Source of the DNA: an uncultured Bacilli bacterium | GTDB lineage: Bacteria; Bacillota_I; Bacilli_A; RF39; UBA660 | NCBI GenBank assembly: GCA_934102055.1 | Contig: CAKOSE010000004.1 | Location: 1-53,665 of the forward strand | Reading direction: 5' to 3' | DNA: 53,665 nt | Shown here: positions 23,318-31,905 of the stretch, in pieces | Layout of the letters: each line of letters starts with the position of its first letter | Numbering within the stretch: the first letter of the stretch is position 1 | Notes under the pieces: generated by a model | What the model saw: the letters and a program-made list of their open reading frames with translations, nothing else | The model's database searches: none | What the model was told of the DNA's origin: nothing | Program-made: the position numbers and the translations under genes

Positions 23318-25048
23318 TCATTCACTATCTTTGCTTTCTTCATCTTGATTATCTTCATCATCTGGGTTTGTTTGGTCTTGTGTTTTTTCTTTTGAGATGG
23401 TTAAAGTGAGTGTTTGCCCACTTATTAGTTCATCTCCGGATGATTTTGATTGTTTTATGACTAAGTCTTTATCGTATTTATCTGTTTCTTCGTATTTGAT
23501 TTTTAGTTTTATATTGTTGTCAGAAGCCCATTTTCTTGCTTCTCTAAGAGTCCAACCTTCGCTTACCATGTCTGGGTAATATTTTTTGACGTTTGGTATA
23601 TAAAGTGTTATTTCAGTACCTTTATCTACTTCTTTTCCTGGATCGATTGATTGTCCTATTATGTTTTGTTCTTCGCTTTCACTTATTTGTGTATTAGTGT
23701 CTTTTTTCTCGATGTTTACTTTTAATCCTTTTAGTTCTAGCTGAGTTTCTATTTTTATGTAGTTTTCTCCAGAGTAATCTTCGATTTTTATTTTACTAAT
23801 TCCTTTGGATACTGTTAGAGTGACTTCGGTTCCTTCTTTGACATTTTTTCCTATTTTAGGATTTGTTTCGATTACTTTACCTTTATCTATCTTGTCTGAT
23901 GCTTCTTCGACTGTTCTAGCACTTACTGTTAGTTTAGACTTTTCAAGTTTTTTAGTAGCTTCTTCGACAGTAAGATTAGAAACGTCTGGTATAGTTACTT
24001 CTGGAACTTTTGTTATCATTGGTAAAATAAGAAGTGCAAATAAGGTAATGACTATTAATCCTCCCAGAACTGATGCAAGTATTATTACTTTTTTATTTTT
24101 TGGTTTTTCATCATCTTTTATTTCGCGAACTATTCCTTCATCTGCCATTTGTTTATCAACTATAACGGGTTCATCTTCAAGACCTTCGTCGTATTTAAGT
24201 ACTATTGGGGGTTCATTTATTCTTTCTTTGTTAAGTGCAGTCATTAAATCGTCATGCATTTCACTTGCATTGGCATATCTATTTTTTGGATTTTTTGCTG
24301 TTGCTTTAATTATTATGTTTTCTATACTTTGAGGAAGCTCTGGTAATTCTGTTCTTATAGATGGAATTGGTTCTTTTAAGTGTTTTAGTGCTATTTCAAC
24401 AGCATTATCTCCTCTGAAAGGGAGTACTCCGGTAAGAAGTTCATACATCATGATTCCTAGAGAATAAACGTCACTTTTTAGGGTAGAGCCTTTTCCATTA
24501 GCTTGTTCTGGCGGAAAGTAATGGACTGACCCCATAGCAGAATTTGTTTGAGTAAGCTGAGTAGCATTAAGAGCCATTGCTATACCAAAGTCTGTAATTT
24601 TTATCTCTCCATCGTCTTTAATTAAGATATTTTGGGGTTTAAGATCTCTATGTATTATAAGACTGTCATGTGCTACTCCCATAGCACTTGTTATTTGTAG
24701 CATTATGTCTACGACTTCTGCTGCAGTTAGTTTTTCTCTTTTTTTAAGTAGTTGTTTTAGGTTTTTGCCTTCAACATACTCCATCACTATATAATAGTCT
24801 CCATCGTCTTCTCCTACATCATAAATTTCTACAATGTTTGGATGAGATAAACTAGATGCTGATAGAGCTTCTCTTTGAAAACGTCTAACAAATTTTTCAT
24901 CTGATGCTAAATCTCCGCGAAGTACTTTTATTGCAACATTTCTATCTAGGATAGTATCTCTTGCTAGATAAACATTTGCCATTCCACCTTCACCAATAGT
25001 TTTAATTATTTCATATCTTGAATTAACTTTTTGCCCCTTTACTATCAC
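23318..25048 (-). CDS. prkC: PASTA-domain Ser/Thr protein kinase
   Basis: A 576-residue membrane kinase sensing peptidoglycan fragments or lipid II. The cytoplasmic kinase domain (about 1-270) has GEGGMANVYLA, VAIKVL, catalytic HRDLKPQN and DFGIA. A linker leads to one membrane helix (about 328-350), then three extracellular PASTA repeats (about 355-550: VPEVTIPDVSNLTVEEA, GLKVNIEKKD, and YYPDMVSEGWTLREA). The C-terminus is an acidic Asp/Glu tail. It overlaps the phosphatase prpC by four bases. Confidence 0.96.
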   Translation of the reverse strand: MIVKGQKVNSRYEIIKTIGEGGMANVYLARDTILDRNVAIKVLRGDLASDEKFVRRFQREALSASSLSHPNIVEIYDVGEDDGDYYIVMEYVEGKNLKQLLKKREKLTAAEVVDIMLQITSAMGVAHDSLIIHRDLKPQNILIKDDGEIKITDFGIAMALNATQLTQTNSAMGSVHYFPPEQANGKGSTLKSDVYSLGIMMYELLTGVLPFRGDNAVEIALKHLKEPIPSIRTELPELPQSIENIIIKATAKNPKNRYANASEMHDDLMTALNKERINEPPIVLKYDEGLEDEPVIVDKQMADEGIVREIKDDEKPKNKKVIILASVLGGLIVITLFALLILPMITKVPEVTIPDVSNLTVEEATKKLEKSKLTVSARTVEEASDKIDKGKVIETNPKIGKNVKEGTEVTLTVSKGISKIKIEDYSGENYIKIETQLELKGLKVNIEKKDTNTQISESEEQNIIGQSIDPGKEVDKGTEITLYIPNVKKYYPDMVSEGWTLREARKWASDNNIKLKIKYEETDKYDKDLVIKQSKSSGDELISGQTLTLTISKEKTQDQTNPDDEDNQDEESKDSE

Positions 25049-25794
25049 TTGGAATCACTCCCTTCATTATTCCTTTTTAAACATGCAACTGAGATGTTAT
25101 CATTTCCTCCCCTATTATTAGCTTTTTTAATTAATTTTACAACTTGCTCTGAAACTGAAATATCTTCTAGAAGGACTTTTTCTATTGTATCGTCTGTTAA
25201 CATTGTAGTAAGTCCATCTGAACAAAGAAGAATTTCATCAATATCCATATTACAATCAAATACATCTATTTCTATTGGATCGTTTATACCTAGGGCATTC
25301 ATAAGGATATTTTTCTTTGGATGATTTTTTGCTTCTTCTTGAGTAAGCTCTCCCGCGGCAAGAAGTAAGTTTACTAAAGTATGATCATGAGTTACTTTGT
25401 GAAGTTTATTATCTTTCATTACATATCCGGATGAATCTCCAATGTTTCCAAATAGAATGTATTCTTCTGTTATAATAGCCATAACTAAAGTGGTCCCCAT
25501 TCCTTTACTTTCTGGGTTTTCTTCAGTATATTTAAATATTTGACCATTTATTTCATTAACACAAGTCTTAATCCATTCAACAGCTCCGGCTTTATTCATT
25601 TTGAAAAAGCTTTCCATAAATCTATTACTTAAATAACTTATTGCCAGTGATGATGCAACTTCTCCGGCTTTATGGCCACCCATTCCGTCTGCAACAGCCA
25701 TTAAAATAGAAGCATCACTATTCTTTATAATTATTACACTATCTTCATTATGATCTCTTACTATACCTGTATCAGTTAAATAGAATGTTTCCAT
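25045..25794 (-). CDS. prpC: PP2C-family Ser/Thr phosphatase
   Basis: A 249-residue Mn/Mg-dependent phosphatase that reverses PrkC. PP2C motifs are intact: TDTGIVRDHNEDS (metal Asp), VADGMGGHKAGEVAS, GNIGDSSGYV, LLCSDGLT and RGGNDNISVA. It is translationally coupled to prkC by an ATGA overlap and starts one base after the rlmN stop, as in Bacilli. Confidence 0.96.
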   Translation of the reverse strand: METFYLTDTGIVRDHNEDSVIIIKNSDASILMAVADGMGGHKAGEVASSLAISYLSNRFMESFFKMNKAGAVEWIKTCVNEINGQIFKYTEENPESKGMGTTLVMAIITEEYILFGNIGDSSGYVMKDNKLHKVTHDHTLVNLLLAAGELTQEEAKNHPKKNILMNALGINDPIEIDVFDCNMDIDEILLCSDGLTTMLTDDTIEKVLLEDISVSEQVVKLIKKANNRGGNDNISVACLKRNNEGSDSK

Positions 25795-25795
25795 C

Positions 25796-26812
25796 TTATT
25801 CCTCCTTTTTTGATCTCAATTGTCCACATGCTGCGGATATTTTTTTACCAAATTCTCTTCTTACAGTTACGTTTATCTTTTCTTTTTTTATTATATCATA
25901 AAATTCCATTATTTTTTCATTTTTAGGTCTTTTAAAGTTAAACATAGGATTTTCATTGTATGGTATTAAATTAATATAAGCATTCATTCCTTTGATTAGT
26001 TTACATAAAGCAAGGGCATCTTTTTTAAAATCGTTAATCCCTGCAAGTAAGATATATTCAAAAGTAACCCTTCTTCCAGTTTTAGAGAGATAATCTCTTA
26101 TAGAATCCATTAACTCGTTTAAGGGATAAACTTTGTTAATAGGCATTAATTTAGTTCTAAGTTCATCGTTTGAAGCGTGTAAACTAATGGCAAGATTAAC
26201 TTGGTATGAAAGATTAGAAAATTCATGTATTTTAGGAACTATTCCGCAAGTAGAGACAGTTATATGTCTAGACCCTATGCAAAGACCTTTATGATTGTTA
26301 GCATTGTCTATAAAGGAAACTAAGTTGTCGTAATTGTCAAAAGGTTCTCCAATACCCATTATAACAACATGAGATATTCTTTTAGATATTCTTTTTTCTA
26401 TTTCAATAATTTGAAGTAGCATCTCACTCGGAGTTAGGTTCCTTACTTTTTTTCTTCTTCCACTTTCACAAAAAGCACATGACATATTACAGCCAACTTG
26501 AGAAGATATGCATAAACTAATTCCATAGTCATGATACATTAAAACACTTTCAATATGTTCATTGTCACTAAGTTTAAAAAGAAATTTGCTTACATCTTTA
26601 TCATGTTCTTCTTTAACAATTATAGGAATATAAAAACTAAAACTATCTTCCAGTAATGATATTAAATTTTTACTTAAATTAGTCATTTCAGAAAAAGAAG
26701 TAACTCTCTTTTCATATAACCAATAAAAAACCTGAGAAGCTCTATATTTCTTCTCATCATGTTCTATAAAAAAGTTTTCAAGTTTATTTAAAGTTAAATC
26801 ATATATATTCAT
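25796..26812 (-). CDS. rlmN: Dual-specificity RNA methyltransferase RlmN
   Basis: A 338-residue radical-SAM enzyme methylating C2 of A2503 in 23S rRNA and A37 in some tRNAs. The cluster motif is CNMSCAFC (CxxxCxxC), the methyl-carrying Cys is in LCISSQVG, and the partner Cys is in AACGQLR near the C-terminus. MGIGEPFDNYDN and ISLHASND match the family. The ATG at 26812 (GTGAT upstream) is chosen; an upstream ATG would overlap nfo. Cfr, which gives resistance, has a different N-terminal region; context with prpC-prkC supports RlmN. Confidence 0.94.
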   Translation of the reverse strand: MNIYDLTLNKLENFFIEHDEKKYRASQVFYWLYEKRVTSFSEMTNLSKNLISLLEDSFSFYIPIIVKEEHDKDVSKFLFKLSDNEHIESVLMYHDYGISLCISSQVGCNMSCAFCESGRRKKVRNLTPSEMLLQIIEIEKRISKRISHVVIMGIGEPFDNYDNLVSFIDNANNHKGLCIGSRHITVSTCGIVPKIHEFSNLSYQVNLAISLHASNDELRTKLMPINKVYPLNELMDSIRDYLSKTGRRVTFEYILLAGINDFKKDALALCKLIKGMNAYINLIPYNENPMFNFKRPKNEKIMEFYDIIKKEKINVTVRREFGKKISAACGQLRSKKEE

Positions 26813-26873
26813 AAAAATCACACTATAATTATACAAGAAAAAAGTAAAAAAAGAAACTATTTTAAAAAAGTTA

Positions 26874-27755
26874 TTAGCCATTAATAACTTTTTCAAACAA
26901 TTTCTCATCAAAAGACTTATTTCTAATCATTTCTATTTCATATTTATATGGAGGTTTCCCTTCGATGTAAGGGGTTTCTAAAATTTTAGGGATACTTTCT
27001 AATCTTTTGTTATAGATAACAGATAAAAGACTTGAAAAACCAATGGTTCCATATCCAATGTTCTCATGCCTATCTTTATGAGAAGAAACAGGGTTTTTAC
27101 TATCGTTTACATGAATACAACCAATTTTATCAAATAAATTATATTTGTCAAAACAATCAAGAATCTCATCAAAAGAAGAGATGGAAAGGCCACTATCAGA
27201 TAAATGACAAGTATCTAAACAGATTCCTATCTTAGATTTATCTTTATCATTAATACCATTTATTATTGTGCTGAGTTGTTCTATAGTAGAACCAAGTTCA
27301 GTACCTTTACCAGCCATAGTCTCAAGTAAAATAGTTATCTTAGTGGTTGGTAATATCTCATTTAAAGCATTTATAATATTTTTAAGACCAACTTCTACTC
27401 CTTGACCAACATGAGATCCAGGATGAAGAACTAACTTAGAAACACCAAGCTCTTCACAGCGTTTACATTCTTGTTTTAAAAAATTAATAGAAAACTTGTA
27501 CTTACTTTCGTCCCCATTAGCAAGATTTATTATGTATGGAGCATGAACAATAACATTATTTATATCAATATTGTTTTCATTCATTAAAGACTTAGCTTCT
27601 AAAGTAAGAGCACTATTAAGAGCAGCTCTATTAGTATTTTGAGGAGCACCAGTATAAAACATAAAAGTATTAGCACCATAAGATAAAGCTTCTTTAACAG
27701 ATCCTACCAGTTGTGTATCTTTCTTAAAGGATACATGCGATCCTATTATTAACAT
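26874..27755 (-). CDS. nfo: Endonuclease IV (apurinic/apyrimidinic)
   Basis: A 293-residue zinc enzyme of base-excision repair. It shows GSHVSFKKD, FMFYTGAPQNTNR, VIVHAPYIINLAN, LVLHPGSHVGQG, LLETMAGKG, GICLDTCHLSDSG and HVNDSKNPVSSHKDRHENIGYGTIG, which together supply the three-zinc site. Likely first gene of the transcript into rlmN, 61 bases downstream. Its 5' side is separated from the pilin genes by a terminator. Confidence 0.97.
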   Translation of the reverse strand: MLIIGSHVSFKKDTQLVGSVKEALSYGANTFMFYTGAPQNTNRAALNSALTLEAKSLMNENNIDINNVIVHAPYIINLANGDESKYKFSINFLKQECKRCEELGVSKLVLHPGSHVGQGVEVGLKNIINALNEILPTTKITILLETMAGKGTELGSTIEQLSTIINGINDKDKSKIGICLDTCHLSDSGLSISSFDEILDCFDKYNLFDKIGCIHVNDSKNPVSSHKDRHENIGYGTIGFSSLLSVIYNKRLESIPKILETPYIEGKPPYKYEIEMIRNKSFDEKLFEKVING

Positions 27756-27786
27756 ATATTAATTCACCTCTTAAAATAGATTATAT

Positions 27787-27814
27787 CAAAAAAAAGATAC
27801 TATTTAAAGTATCT
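27787..27814 (-). terminator. Terminator of the first pilin-like gene
   Basis: AGATACT / AGTATCT stem overlapping the stop codon at 27813, followed on the minus strand by TTTTTTTTG. Confidence 0.85.
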
Positions 27815-28292
27815 ATTTTGTTCCTTCAGATGAAGCTTCGAACGAAGAAGTCGCTTTTGGACACTTATTTGTATCGCTATAAACTTCTACTTTGTCACTA
27901 ATAGCATCCTTTTCTTTTTGGTTCAAAATACGATAACCATCAGCCAAGCAAATACTATATGTTGTTGCGCCATCAGTACCTTGGGTTACTGTTACAGCAC
28001 TATCACTGCTATATGATTTTCCAAATGGACTAGTTATTAATTTTTTTTCAAGGAGCTCATCGATATCTTTTTTGGTATAAGTATAATCTCCAACGTATGA
28101 TTTAGAAACATAATCCATTCTAACTGCACTTATCGCTGATTGAGCTGCATCTGCAAATGTTCCCTTTCTTGCAGTATCCAAATATCTAGTTACTGCTGGA
28201 ATTGCTATCATTACTAAGATTGCAAGTATTACTATAACTGCTAAAAGTTCTATTAAAGTGAAACCTTTCTTATTATTATTTAATTTTTTCAT
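27813..28292 (-). CDS. Type IV pilin-like protein (prepilin N-terminus)
   Basis: A 159-residue protein with a short basic leader and a classical prepilin peptidase site: KKG/FTLIELLAVIVILAIL, with Glu at +5 of the mature protein, followed by AIPAVTRYLDTARK. The C-terminal domain has a Cys pair and a Ser/Thr-rich tail. ComGC-like or class III pseudopilin in general shape. AAGGAGG precedes the ATG. No assembly ATPase, platform protein or peptidase is in this window, so the system it serves lies elsewhere. Confidence 0.85.
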   Translation of the reverse strand: MKKLNNNKKGFTLIELLAVIVILAILVMIAIPAVTRYLDTARKGTFADAAQSAISAVRMDYVSKSYVGDYTYTKKDIDELLEKKLITSPFGKSYSSDSAVTVTQGTDGATTYSICLADGYRILNQKEKDAISDKVEVYSDTNKCPKATSSFEASSEGTK

Positions 28293-28396
28293 ATTGTTTT
28301 CCTCCTTATTTTCTTATATTTAAAATATATCATTTAAAAAATACTTTGTAAATAGTTTTTAAGTTTTTTATATTTTTTTGTCGTTAAGTGATTAAT

Positions 28397-28873
28397 TTAT
28401 CTTGTACACTGACCATTTGAATAATTTCCTAGTTGAACATCACTTTTTGACAATTTATTTTTATCAGTATTATCAATCATATAACATTTATCTTTTTGAT
28501 AAGATTGCAATGTAATTGTAACTTTTCTTTCTTGCACGCCTTCAGTACCAGGACTACTTGGTTCTTCAAATTTTATTATACTGTTTTCTTTATCGTATGT
28601 ATAACCATATGGATCGGTAAGATCTGAATCATTTATTCCTTCTATATCACCTAGTTTTATTGTAGTACCGCTGATAAATTTTTCTTTATTCTTTTCTTGT
28701 TTATACATATAGGTTGCTTTTGCTATAAAGTCTTTAGCATCTGCTACGTATTGTTCTTTTTTACCTCTATCTATCATATTGACTATATTGGGTGTTGCTA
28801 TTATTGCTAGTATCGATAAGATTACTACTACTGCGATTAGTTCTATTAGAGTAAAACCTTTTTTATCCTTCAT
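28397..28873 (-). CDS. Type IV pilin-like protein
   Basis: A 158-residue pilin-like protein with the cleavage motif KKG/FTLIELIAVVVIL (Glu at +5) and the PNIVNMIDRGKKEQYVADA helix. The C-terminal half contains two Cys (KDKCYM and NGQCTR) that could form the D-loop disulfide. It overlaps the start of the downstream-encoded reading frame of its upstream neighbour (28863-29048) by 11 bases, so these two are one unit. The 104-base gap to the next pilin gene has no terminator. Confidence 0.85.
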   Translation of the reverse strand: MKDKKGFTLIELIAVVVILSILAIIATPNIVNMIDRGKKEQYVADAKDFIAKATYMYKQEKNKEKFISGTTIKLGDIEGINDSDLTDPYGYTYDKENSIIKFEEPSSPGTEGVQERKVTITLQSYQKDKCYMIDNTDKNKLSKSDVQLGNYSNGQCTR

Positions 28874-29048
28874 ATTGACACTCCCCTCTTCCGATACATT
28901 TAGTTAATGTGTTATTTATGTCTTCTACATAGTTTTTTTGATTATCGTATTCTTTTTTTTCTATTGCTAGTACTGTAAACATTGTTATTGAAAGTAATAT
29001 AATAACAGCATATACCATACTAGTAATAGCAAAACCTTTATTATTCAT
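28863..29048 (-). CDS. Small pilin-like membrane protein
   Basis: A 61-residue protein beginning MNNKGFAITSMVYAVIILLS: a pilin-like KG/F site followed by a hydrophobic helix, but with Thr/Ser where Glu+5 is expected. After the helix comes KKEYDNQKNYVEDINNTL and two Cys near the end. The ATG at 29048 has GGTGAT six bases upstream. It overlaps the next pilin gene by 11 bases. Probably a minor pseudopilin or pilin-associated membrane protein; lack of Glu+5 is atypical. Confidence 0.7.
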   Translation of the reverse strand: MNNKGFAITSMVYAVIILLSITMFTVLAIEKKEYDNQKNYVEDINNTLTKCIGRGECQYEG

Positions 29049-29104
29049 TATCAAATCACCTACAATAAAATTATAACAAAATTAATCTTAAAAAAAAAGA
29101 TATA

Positions 29105-29326
29105 TTAGGAAAATATATCAATTATTTGGGATACCCTGTCAATATTTTTAGAAAACCTATCTAATTTATCTTGAGGAGTCATTTTATACTCTATTTTCAT
29201 TTCTTTTTCAAAAGATGAAAAGTAACTACTATCTCTATTTAGATATTTATACCAATTAGAATTTTCTCTTAAGAATCTTTGGTAATTAGGATTTTGTTTT
29301 ATTCTATTTTGCAAAATTAAGTTCAT
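29105..29326 (-). CDS. ylbE: YlbE-like protein
   Basis: A 73-residue protein matching the YlbE family: QNPNYQRFLRENSNWYKYLNRD, FEKEMKIEYKMT and DKLDRFSKNIDRVSQIIDIF align with the FIREEPAWYRRLSR, FEQEAKxFYGKT and RVEKLSNNVQMAxMML pattern of Bacillus YlbE. Function unknown. Its ATG overlaps the ylbD stop by one base (TAATG), so the two are coupled, as in Bacillus. Confidence 0.8.
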   Translation of the reverse strand: MNLILQNRIKQNPNYQRFLRENSNWYKYLNRDSSYFSSFEKEMKIEYKMTPQDKLDRFSKNIDRVSQIIDIFS

Positions 29327-29679
29327 TAATCATCGAAATACTTATATAATGGTCTTGCTTCGTATGTACTTTTTCTAACTGGTATACTTTCTTCTTTTGT
29401 TTTGACTAAGTTTTCTATGTATCCTATTCCTTTTTGTAAGGAATTAACTTGTTTTTGAACTTCGGTCATATCTATATTTTTAAACATATTAAACATATCT
29501 TTTAGTGTAACGGTTCCTGTTGATTGTTCTTTTACTATGTATTTATCCCAAACAGAACTATTCTCTCCATATAATGTGTACATGTTATAGAAATCTTGCC
29601 ATGTTTTTTCTCCTTTTGAAACATAAGATTCTAGAGATGGTTTTGTTTTTACAAATTCTTTAAATTTATCTAAAGACAT
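29326..29679 (-). CDS. ylbD: YlbD-like (putative spore coat) protein
   Basis: A 117-residue YlbD family protein: LDKFKEFVKTKPSLESYVSKGEKTWQDFYN, GENSSVWDKY and the later LKDMFNMFKNIDMTEVQKQVNSLQKGIGYIENL match the KEFVKKHP, RKGDKTWQ, GExDxxW and MLKNTDVEQMQKHI pattern of Bacillus YlbD, annotated as a coat protein. I chose the ATG at 29679 (AGGTGAT upstream). Upstream of ylbE, forming a two-gene unit. Confidence 0.82.
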   Translation of the reverse strand: MSLDKFKEFVKTKPSLESYVSKGEKTWQDFYNMYTLYGENSSVWDKYIVKEQSTGTVTLKDMFNMFKNIDMTEVQKQVNSLQKGIGYIENLVKTKEESIPVRKSTYEARPLYKYFDD

Positions 29680-29721
29680 GATAATCACCTAATTAATTAT
29701 ATGTTTTTGCTTGTCTTATAA

Positions 29722-29755
29722 AACAAAAAACTATCACAAAGATTTGTAATAGTTT
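29722..29755 (-). terminator. Terminator of yqeY
   Basis: A 13-base stem (AAACTATCACAAA at 29728-29740 with TTTGTAATAGTTT at 29743-29755, one wobble) just after the yqeY stop, followed on the minus strand by TTTTTTG. Confidence 0.85.
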
Positions 29756-29761
29756 ATATAT

Positions 29762-30202
29762 TTAATTACTTAATTTATCTTTTATTAGAGTGGTAACTTT
29801 TTTCATATCACATTTATTTTTTAACTTAGGGGTTGCTATTCTCATTACATTTCCTAAATCTTTAATAGTTGTGGCATTACTTTCTTTTATAGCATTTTCT
29901 ATAATATTATTTATTTCTTCTTCTGTTAATTGTTTAGGCATATATTCATTTAGTATTTCTATTTCTTCCATATATGACTTAACTAGGTCTTCTCTTCCTG
30001 CTTTTTTAAATTCTTCTACTGAGTCATTTCTAAGTTTTATTTGTTTGTTTACAACTTCTACTAAAAGTTCATCGTTTTCTTCTTTTTTATTGTTTATTCT
30101 TTCTAGTTGCATTGCTCCTTTAACTGATCTTAATGTATTTAATTTAACTTTGTCTTTATTTTTCATTGCTTCTATAAGTTCTTTTTTAAATTTTTCTAAC
30201 AT
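29762..30202 (-). CDS. yqeY: GatB/YqeY domain protein
   Basis: A 146-residue protein of the YqeY family, related to the tail domain of the Asp/Glu-tRNA amidotransferase GatB. Conserved features: KNKDKVKLNTLRSVKGAMQLERI, VNKQIKLRNDSVEEFKKAGREDLV, EIEILNEYMPKQLTEEEI and KDLGNVMRIATPKLKNKCDMKKV. Exact function is unsettled; tRNA-linked roles are proposed. It lies 29 bases after rpsU, the conserved pair in Firmicutes. Confidence 0.95.
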   Translation of the reverse strand: MLEKFKKELIEAMKNKDKVKLNTLRSVKGAMQLERINNKKEENDELLVEVVNKQIKLRNDSVEEFKKAGREDLVKSYMEEIEILNEYMPKQLTEEEINNIIENAIKESNATTIKDLGNVMRIATPKLKNKCDMKKVTTLIKDKLSN

Positions 30203-30231
30203 GATTTTCCTCCTAAAAAAAGCAACTAATA

Positions 30232-30429
30232 TTAAGCTGCTCTATTATTTCTTCTATTTCTTTTTTTGGAATTTATAGTGTTTTGTTTCTTTTCTTCTCT
30301 TCTTTTCACTCCTGGCTTGTCATAAAACTTTCTTTTTTTGGCTTCAGAAAGGACTCCGTCACGAGCACATTTTTGTTTGAATCTTTTTAATGCACTGTCT
30401 AAATTACCTTTTACTGTTACTTCAGTCAT
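30232..30429 (-). CDS. rpsU: 30S ribosomal protein S21
   Basis: A 65-residue S21. Family core: VKGNLDSALKRFKQKCARDGVLSEAKKRKFYDKPGVKRREEK, with a basic tail. GGAGGA precedes the ATG. It lies directly upstream of yqeY. Confidence 0.96.
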   Translation of the reverse strand: MTEVTVKGNLDSALKRFKQKCARDGVLSEAKKRKFYDKPGVKRREEKKQNTINSKKRNRRNNRAA

Positions 30430-30511
30430 AATTTAATCCTCCTTTCTTGCCTGTACTACTCTGTATTATAGCAAACATAAGGATAAATTTCAACTTTTTT
30501 TTAGCTTTTTT

Positions 30512-31819
30512 TTAAAAAGGTAGCTTAAAATTACCATTTGCCATCTGTTTCATCATTTTTTTACTTTGTTCAAATTGCGTAAGAAGTCTATTTACTTCCA
30601 TTAAAGGTCTTCCACTACCATTTGCTATTCTTTGTTTTCTACTTGCTTTTATTATCTCAGGTTTTTGTCTTTCTTCTTTTGTCATTGATAAGATAATTGC
30701 TTCAACATGGGCCATATCTTTTGGATCAATATTTATCTTATTTAAACCTAGTTTCTTAGCACCAGGAAGAAGTTTTAGTATAGATTCAAGTGATCCAAGT
30801 TTTTTTATTTGTTTCATTTGTTTTAAGAAATCTTCTAAATCATATTTACCAGATCTCATTTTTTTAAGAGAGTTTTCTGCTTCTTTTTCATCTATTACTT
30901 CATTAGCTTTATCTACTATAGATAAAATATCTCCCATACCTATTATTCTTGAAGCCATTCTATCTGGGTAAAAAGCATCTAAACCATCGAGTTTTTCTGA
31001 AACTCCGACAAACTTTATAGGTACATTTGTTAAATGTCTAACAGAAAGGGCTACTCCTCCTCTGGTATCTCCATCTAACTTAGTTAGAATAACTCCTGTA
31101 AGATCTAAGTTTTCATTAAAGCCTTTTATAACGTTTATAGCATCTTGTCCCATCATTGAATCAATAACAAGTAAAACTTCTTGAGGATTAACTTCTTTTT
31201 TGATATTTTTAAGTTCATCCATTAAAGCTTCGTCTATATGAAGACGACCAGCAGTATCTATTAAAACATAATCGTATCCGTGTTCTTTTGCATATTTAAT
31301 AGCATTAAGACTTATTTCTACAGGATTACCTTTACCTTCTTCATAAACTTCAATATTAAGCTCTTTTCCTATTTGTTTTAATTGATCAATTGCAGCGGGT
31401 CTATAAACATCACATGCTACTAAAAGGGGTTTTTTACTATGTTTTTTTCTTAGAAAGTTAGATAATTTTCCTATAGTAGTAGTCTTTCCAGAACCTTGCA
31501 GACCAACAAGCATAAGAATTGCAGGATTGCCTTCTACATTAAGAGGAGAAGCTTCTCCCCCTAATAAATCTTCAAGTTCATCTCTTATTATTCCTACAAA
31601 CATTTCTCCTGGAGATAAGCTTTTTTTAACTTCTTCTCCTAAAGCTTTTTCTTTTACATTATTAGTAAACTCTCTAACAACTTGATAGTTTACATCAGCT
31701 TCTAGTAATGCTAGCCTTACTTCTCTTAACATTGGATCTATATTTTCTTCTGTTATTTTTCCATGTCCTTTTATATTTTTTACTACTTTTTCTAATCTAT
31801 CACTTAATGTTTCAAACAT
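30512..31819 (-). CDS. ffh: Signal recognition particle protein Ffh
   Basis: A 435-residue SRP54 GTPase guiding membrane-protein translation. N domain, then G domain with GLQGSGKTTTIGKL, DVYRPAAIDQL, DTAGRLHID and TKLDGDTRGG, then the Met-rich M domain (MRSGKYDLEDFLKQMKQIKKLG, RQKRIANGSGRPLMEVNRLLTQFEQSKKMMKQM) that binds SRP RNA and signal peptides. The ATG at 31819 has TGGTGAT upstream. No ylxM or rimM next to it. Confidence 0.97.
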   Translation of the reverse strand: MFETLSDRLEKVVKNIKGHGKITEENIDPMLREVRLALLEADVNYQVVREFTNNVKEKALGEEVKKSLSPGEMFVGIIRDELEDLLGGEASPLNVEGNPAILMLVGLQGSGKTTTIGKLSNFLRKKHSKKPLLVACDVYRPAAIDQLKQIGKELNIEVYEEGKGNPVEISLNAIKYAKEHGYDYVLIDTAGRLHIDEALMDELKNIKKEVNPQEVLLVIDSMMGQDAINVIKGFNENLDLTGVILTKLDGDTRGGVALSVRHLTNVPIKFVGVSEKLDGLDAFYPDRMASRIIGMGDILSIVDKANEVIDEKEAENSLKKMRSGKYDLEDFLKQMKQIKKLGSLESILKLLPGAKKLGLNKINIDPKDMAHVEAIILSMTKEERQKPEIIKASRKQRIANGSGRPLMEVNRLLTQFEQSKKMMKQMANGNFKLPF

Positions 31820-31849
31820 ATTTATCACCATATTAATTATATATTATTA

Positions 31850-31880
31850 CTAAATAAAAAGAAAGAGTTTTTCTCTCTTT
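31850..31880 (-). terminator. Terminator between the decayed ATPase and ffh
   Basis: AAAGAG / CTCTTT stem with a seven-base loop followed on the minus strand by CTTTTTATTT, about 25 bases after the last pseudogene codon. Confidence 0.55.
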
Positions 31881-31905
31881 ACTTATAAATTAATATGAGT
31901 CTTGT

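Noticed and set aside
25796..26812. Cfr-type resistance methyltransferase
   Set aside because: Context (next to prpC-prkC) and sequence fit the housekeeping RlmN; no resistance genes or mobile elements nearby.
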